The position numbers and the translations under genes were made by a program. A stretch of DNA of 63,273 nt from JAAZCI01 sp046462535 (GTDB taxonomy: Bacteria; Pseudomonadota; Gammaproteobacteria; Cardiobacteriales; Wohlfahrtiimonadaceae). Shown one piece after another: positions 60,458-63,273 of this stretch. The notes under the pieces were generated by a model, which ran no database searches, had not been told where the DNA came from, and worked only from the letters and a program-made list of their open reading frames with translations. The DNA is taken from NCBI GenBank assembly GCA_046462535.1, contig JBKGVF010000001.1, positions 1-63,273 on the forward strand, given 5' to 3'. The stretch's first letter is position 1; each line of letters opens with the position of its first letter.

Positions 60458-63273
60458 ATGAATAGAGTATATAAAGTGATCAGAAGACCTGGAACCAATC
60501 AGTGGGTAGTGGCATCGGAATTGGCCAAAGGGGCAAAAAAGGGTGATAGCCGTGGAATGGTTAAAAAGATCATTGCGGCCTCCCTTGTGGCAGGTTCTCT
60601 TTTAGGCGTGGGAGTAGCTCAAGTAACGGAGCACTCTTTGCAGGACCAGTACCGTCCTTCTAAGCGTACTGATCATGCTGATGGTAGTGTCACTTTTGAG
60701 ACACTCTCTAATCATAAGAACCATGCGATAAAGGTTAATGATGGAGGAGAGCATCTTCTCAATAACTATAATCATTCTGATACGCAGATCGATAAAGAGA
60801 ACTTGAATGTACAACTTGAAACGACACGCAAAACATATGGCACTTTGGTTGACGAGGGCTCTTTAGTTGTCTACAAGGCAGAAGATTGGGATAGCAAGTT
60901 AAAGCAACCTAAAGAGGGGGCAACTCCATTGAGCAAGGAGGAGGCTCTTGAACTTGGTAAAAACGGGACTCCTCCAATACAACGATATGAATTAGGGCAG
61001 AATGGAACTTTTAAGTTTATTGATGAAAGTGGTGCTGAGCGAGTTGTAGAGAAGCTTGGGGTTAGAGAATATAACGACGGAACAAGTGTTTACCATAATG
61101 TAGATATTGCTTCTAAGGTTCCTGATGAGCCTTTTTATGATCTCTCCTTTGCTGAGGTAACCGATGGCACTCTCACGCTCGATAGCGGTAAAAAAGAGGA
61201 GATTAAGTGGGATTTTAAAGACACTGGAATTAAAAATAGTGCTCTTTTTACAGCAGATTCTACTGTGAGTGGAGAAAAAGCAACGATTATTGTCTCTAAG
61301 AATACAGATATTACGGTTGATTTCTCTACTACTGGAAAAACACTAGAAGAGGGGGATTTCAAGGTAGACCCTCATGCGGACGAGATAAAACGTAATAGTG
61401 TTAGAAAGTTTATTCATGATGTTGATCCGGATAAGCCACCACTAGAAGTAACGTATCGTGAGGGCGGGATAACCAAAACCGAAAAGTTTTGGGTTAAGGA
61501 TGTAGAGAGTTTTAATAAATATAACGATTTTATTATCGAGCTCATCCGATCCAATCAGATTAATCAAGATCAGTATAAGAAATTAGTTGATAATCAAAAA
61601 GTTTTTATAGAGAGTTCTATTCCATTATATGTAAAGCATTATACCGGTGGAGGTAATAATAATGCGGAGTATCTCACCGATGCTCATAAGCTAACTGGAA
61701 AAAATGCAATTTTTAAAGCATCAGGAAAGGATGCTTCCATCATTATTGAAGAGGGAGCAAAACTCTTTAGTGAGGCTAGGATTGATGGAAGATCAACGGG
61801 GCGAGTGCTCCAGCTCGAAGATGGTGCTACAGGCGTCGATTCTGCACATAATATTGTAGGAAGGGGGGGGAATGTCGATATTAATGGTGGCTCTTCCTAC
61901 ACTCAAAAAGGTACTAAAGTTTTTGGGTATAACCAAGTTGATGGAAAGTATCGTGAAGATGAAAATGAGAGAGTTTTTTCTGTAGAAGAGAATATTGACT
62001 CAGGGAAGTATATCAACGAGGGTAAAATTTTTTCCAATATTGAGAAGACCTTTTCATTAAATAAGGGCAATAGTGAGTTACTCAATAATGGGGAGATGCA
62101 TTTTTATAGTGCTTATACAACAGATCAAAACGGTAATAAAAATGGAAATGACAAACTTTTAAAAAATATTGAACTCAATTGGGGAGGTACATTTGTTAAT
62201 GGTGAGCATGGAAAGATCACATTAGGGATTGGATATAACGATGCTGGTGAAGAAATAGGGTTAAGAAATAAGCGTGGTAAGAATGATGATGGGCATTTTT
62301 TAACAAAAGATGTACATAACATTATCCATGTTGCAGATGGTTCTGGTGATTTTAGAAATGGACATATTGATAATAAAGGTCATATACAGATTGGGGTTAA
62401 GCCGAAGACGGGCACACCTGATGAAGAACTTTTTGCAAATGCAGTTGCGATTAATATTGGTAAGAGGGTAGTTGATACCAGCAGTGTAACCAATAGTGGT
62501 GTTATTGATCTTGGTGGAGAGGAGACATTAGGGATTCGTGTTGCCCGAGGTGATGGTAAAGATAGAGGTAATGTAGGTAATACGGGAACGATTAATGTCC
62601 ATGGTCGAAATAGTATTGGAATGTTAGGCCTTAGTAACTCCGTTCTTTACCATAAAGGGGAGGGGGTTATTAATGTAGGCAATAGTGAGGATAAAAAAGA
62701 GAATATTCGTCGAACAGGTATACAGGTTGAGGAAGGTTCACGAATTCTGTTGCAGGGCAAATCTAAGATCAACCTAGTTGGGGATAATGCAATTGGCGTT
62801 TATGCTCGTAATGGAGGAAAGATTGAGGTCTCCGATCAGGCTACAGTATTAGGCTTAGGGAATAAGGATCAGTTTACGAATCAGACGCTCTTTTGGACTT
62901 CAGGTTTTGATGTTAAGCAGGGGAGTTCCAATGTCTCCTTTGCTGAAGGTAATCCCACCTTTAACTTAAATGCACAAAAATCGACTGTCTTCCGTGTTGA
63001 TGGTAAAGGTTATTTTGGTGTTGATTCTAATACCGCTAATCCCTCTGAATACACTATTAACGTTCACGGAACTGAGTCTCGTGGATTTTATATCGCTGAT
63101 GCAGGGACAAAAGTGTTAGCAGATGGCTCTATTAATCTTAACGTATTAGGGGATGGCGCAACTGGATTTTTCGTTACCTCTGGTGCAGGTTTTGATGATG
63201 TAGGTAATGAAGATGGAGAGAGAGTTAAGTTAACTGAAGATGTGGAAATCTCCCTTAAAGGGGAGAAGGCAAC
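60458..63273 (+). CDS. ESPR-containing autotransporter, N-terminal part (runs off window)
   Basis: The first 938 residues of a large type V secreted protein. The N-terminus MNRVYKVIRRPGTNQWVVAS-ELAKG is the extended signal peptide region (ESPR), followed by a hydrophobic core (about 40-58, IIAASLVAGSLLGVGVA). The visible passenger is Gly/Asn/Asp-rich with repeated short beta-strand units (NTGTINVHGRNSIGM, GDNAIGVYARNGGKIEVS, NVHGTESRGFYIADAG), as in beta-helix autotransporters. No beta-barrel is visible because the frame continues past the window edge, so a classical (Va) passenger is favoured over a trimeric adhesin without proof. A G8 tract at 61863-61870 lies in the coding region. Likely a surface adhesin or protease. 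Confidence 0.85.
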   Translation, partial: MNRVYKVIRRPGTNQWVVASELAKGAKKGDSRGMVKKIIAASLVAGSLLGVGVAQVTEHSLQDQYRPSKRTDHADGSVTFETLSNHKNHAIKVNDGGEHLLNNYNHSDTQIDKENLNVQLETTRKTYGTLVDEGSLVVYKAEDWDSKLKQPKEGATPLSKEEALELGKNGTPPIQRYELGQNGTFKFIDESGAERVVEKLGVREYNDGTSVYHNVDIASKVPDEPFYDLSFAEVTDGTLTLDSGKKEEIKWDFKDTGIKNSALFTADSTVSGEKATIIVSKNTDITVDFSTTGKTLEEGDFKVDPHADEIKRNSVRKFIHDVDPDKPPLEVTYREGGITKTEKFWVKDVESFNKYNDFIIELIRSNQINQDQYKKLVDNQKVFIESSIPLYVKHYTGGGNNNAEYLTDAHKLTGKNAIFKASGKDASIIIEEGAKLFSEARIDGRSTGRVLQLEDGATGVDSAHNIVGRGGNVDINGGSSYTQKGTKVFGYNQVDGKYREDENERVFSVEENIDSGKYINEGKIFSNIEKTFSLNKGNSELLNNGEMHFYSAYTTDQNGNKNGNDKLLKNIELNWGGTFVNGEHGKITLGIGYNDAGEEIGLRNKRGKNDDGHFLTKDVHNIIHVADGSGDFRNGHIDNKGHIQIGVKPKTGTPDEELFANAVAINIGKRVVDTSSVTNSGVIDLGGEETLGIRVARGDGKDRGNVGNTGTINVHGRNSIGMLGLSNSVLYHKGEGVINVGNSEDKKENIRRTGIQVEEGSRILLQGKSKINLVGDNAIGVYARNGGKIEVSDQATVLGLGNKDQFTNQTLFWTSGFDVKQGSSNVSFAEGNPTFNLNAQKSTVFRVDGKGYFGVDSNTANPSEYTINVHGTESRGFYIADAGTKVLADGSINLNVLGDGATGFFVTSGAGFDDVGNEDGERVKLTEDVEISLKGEKA

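Overview
The window comes from an AT-leaning gammaproteobacterium. The core genes (nrdAB, bioB, aroC, cysS, dnaK/dnaJ, topA, tsaD, dgt, sucCD, htpG, gatCAB), sigma32-type heat-shock promoters and a complete cbb3 oxidase locus all fit. A Tat-exported flavoenzyme strongly resembling the L-amino acid deaminase of Proteus/Providencia, the low G+C and the mixed core set make me think of the Ignatzschineria/Wohlfahrtiimonas area, but that is a guess from memory.

Layout. 1-3684: leader and a 60-repeat type I-F CRISPR array transcribed rightward; no cas genes are visible, so they must lie to the left or elsewhere. 3823-9694: a YfcE-type phosphodiesterase, a long non-coding gap with a perfect 24-bp hairpin, class Ia ribonucleotide reductase (nrdAB) and biotin synthase. 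9808-19365 (minus strand): three tandem MscS-like channels behind aroC, a divergent DAACS symporter, ybeD and cysS. 19561-20727: a Bcr/CflA exporter. 20824-28878 (minus strand): dnaJ, dnaK with a sigma32 promoter, yggS, an NtrX-like regulator with a degenerate ATPase domain, and topA. 29112-32097: a small membrane protein, dgkA, tsaD, dgt. 32166-41192: an FNR-box promoter and ccoNOQP-ccoG-ccoH-ccoI-ccoS, a complete high-affinity oxidase plus its copper/heme assembly set. 41196-49498: gatCAB, htpG with a textbook sigma32 promoter, sucCD and an SH3/coiled-coil membrane protein. 49637-51616 (minus strand): L-amino acid deaminase-like enzyme plus an exported RidA, a likely periplasmic amino-acid deamination module. 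51617-54530: a decaying accessory stretch with an orphan BlaI/CopY-like operator, tiny ORFs, two tRNA-Met genes and an ABC exporter broken by two internal deletions. 54684-59987: a 1767-residue exonuclease-RecQ-UvrD fusion. 60458-end: the N-terminal 938 residues of an ESPR-type autotransporter, cut by the window edge.

How the parts fit. The cco genes build and metallate a microaerobic terminal oxidase under FNR-type control; the deaminase probably feeds electrons into the same respiratory chain. The array plus the giant nuclease-helicase fusion are the candidate genome-defence elements. The most interesting leads are the exonuclease-RecQ-UvrD fusion, the deaminase/RidA pair, the overlapping and shifted spacers in the array together with a spacer sharing 15 nt with the array's own leader, the acidic DxDG-type insertions in both CcoO and CcoP, and the NtrX-like pseudo-ATPase regulator.
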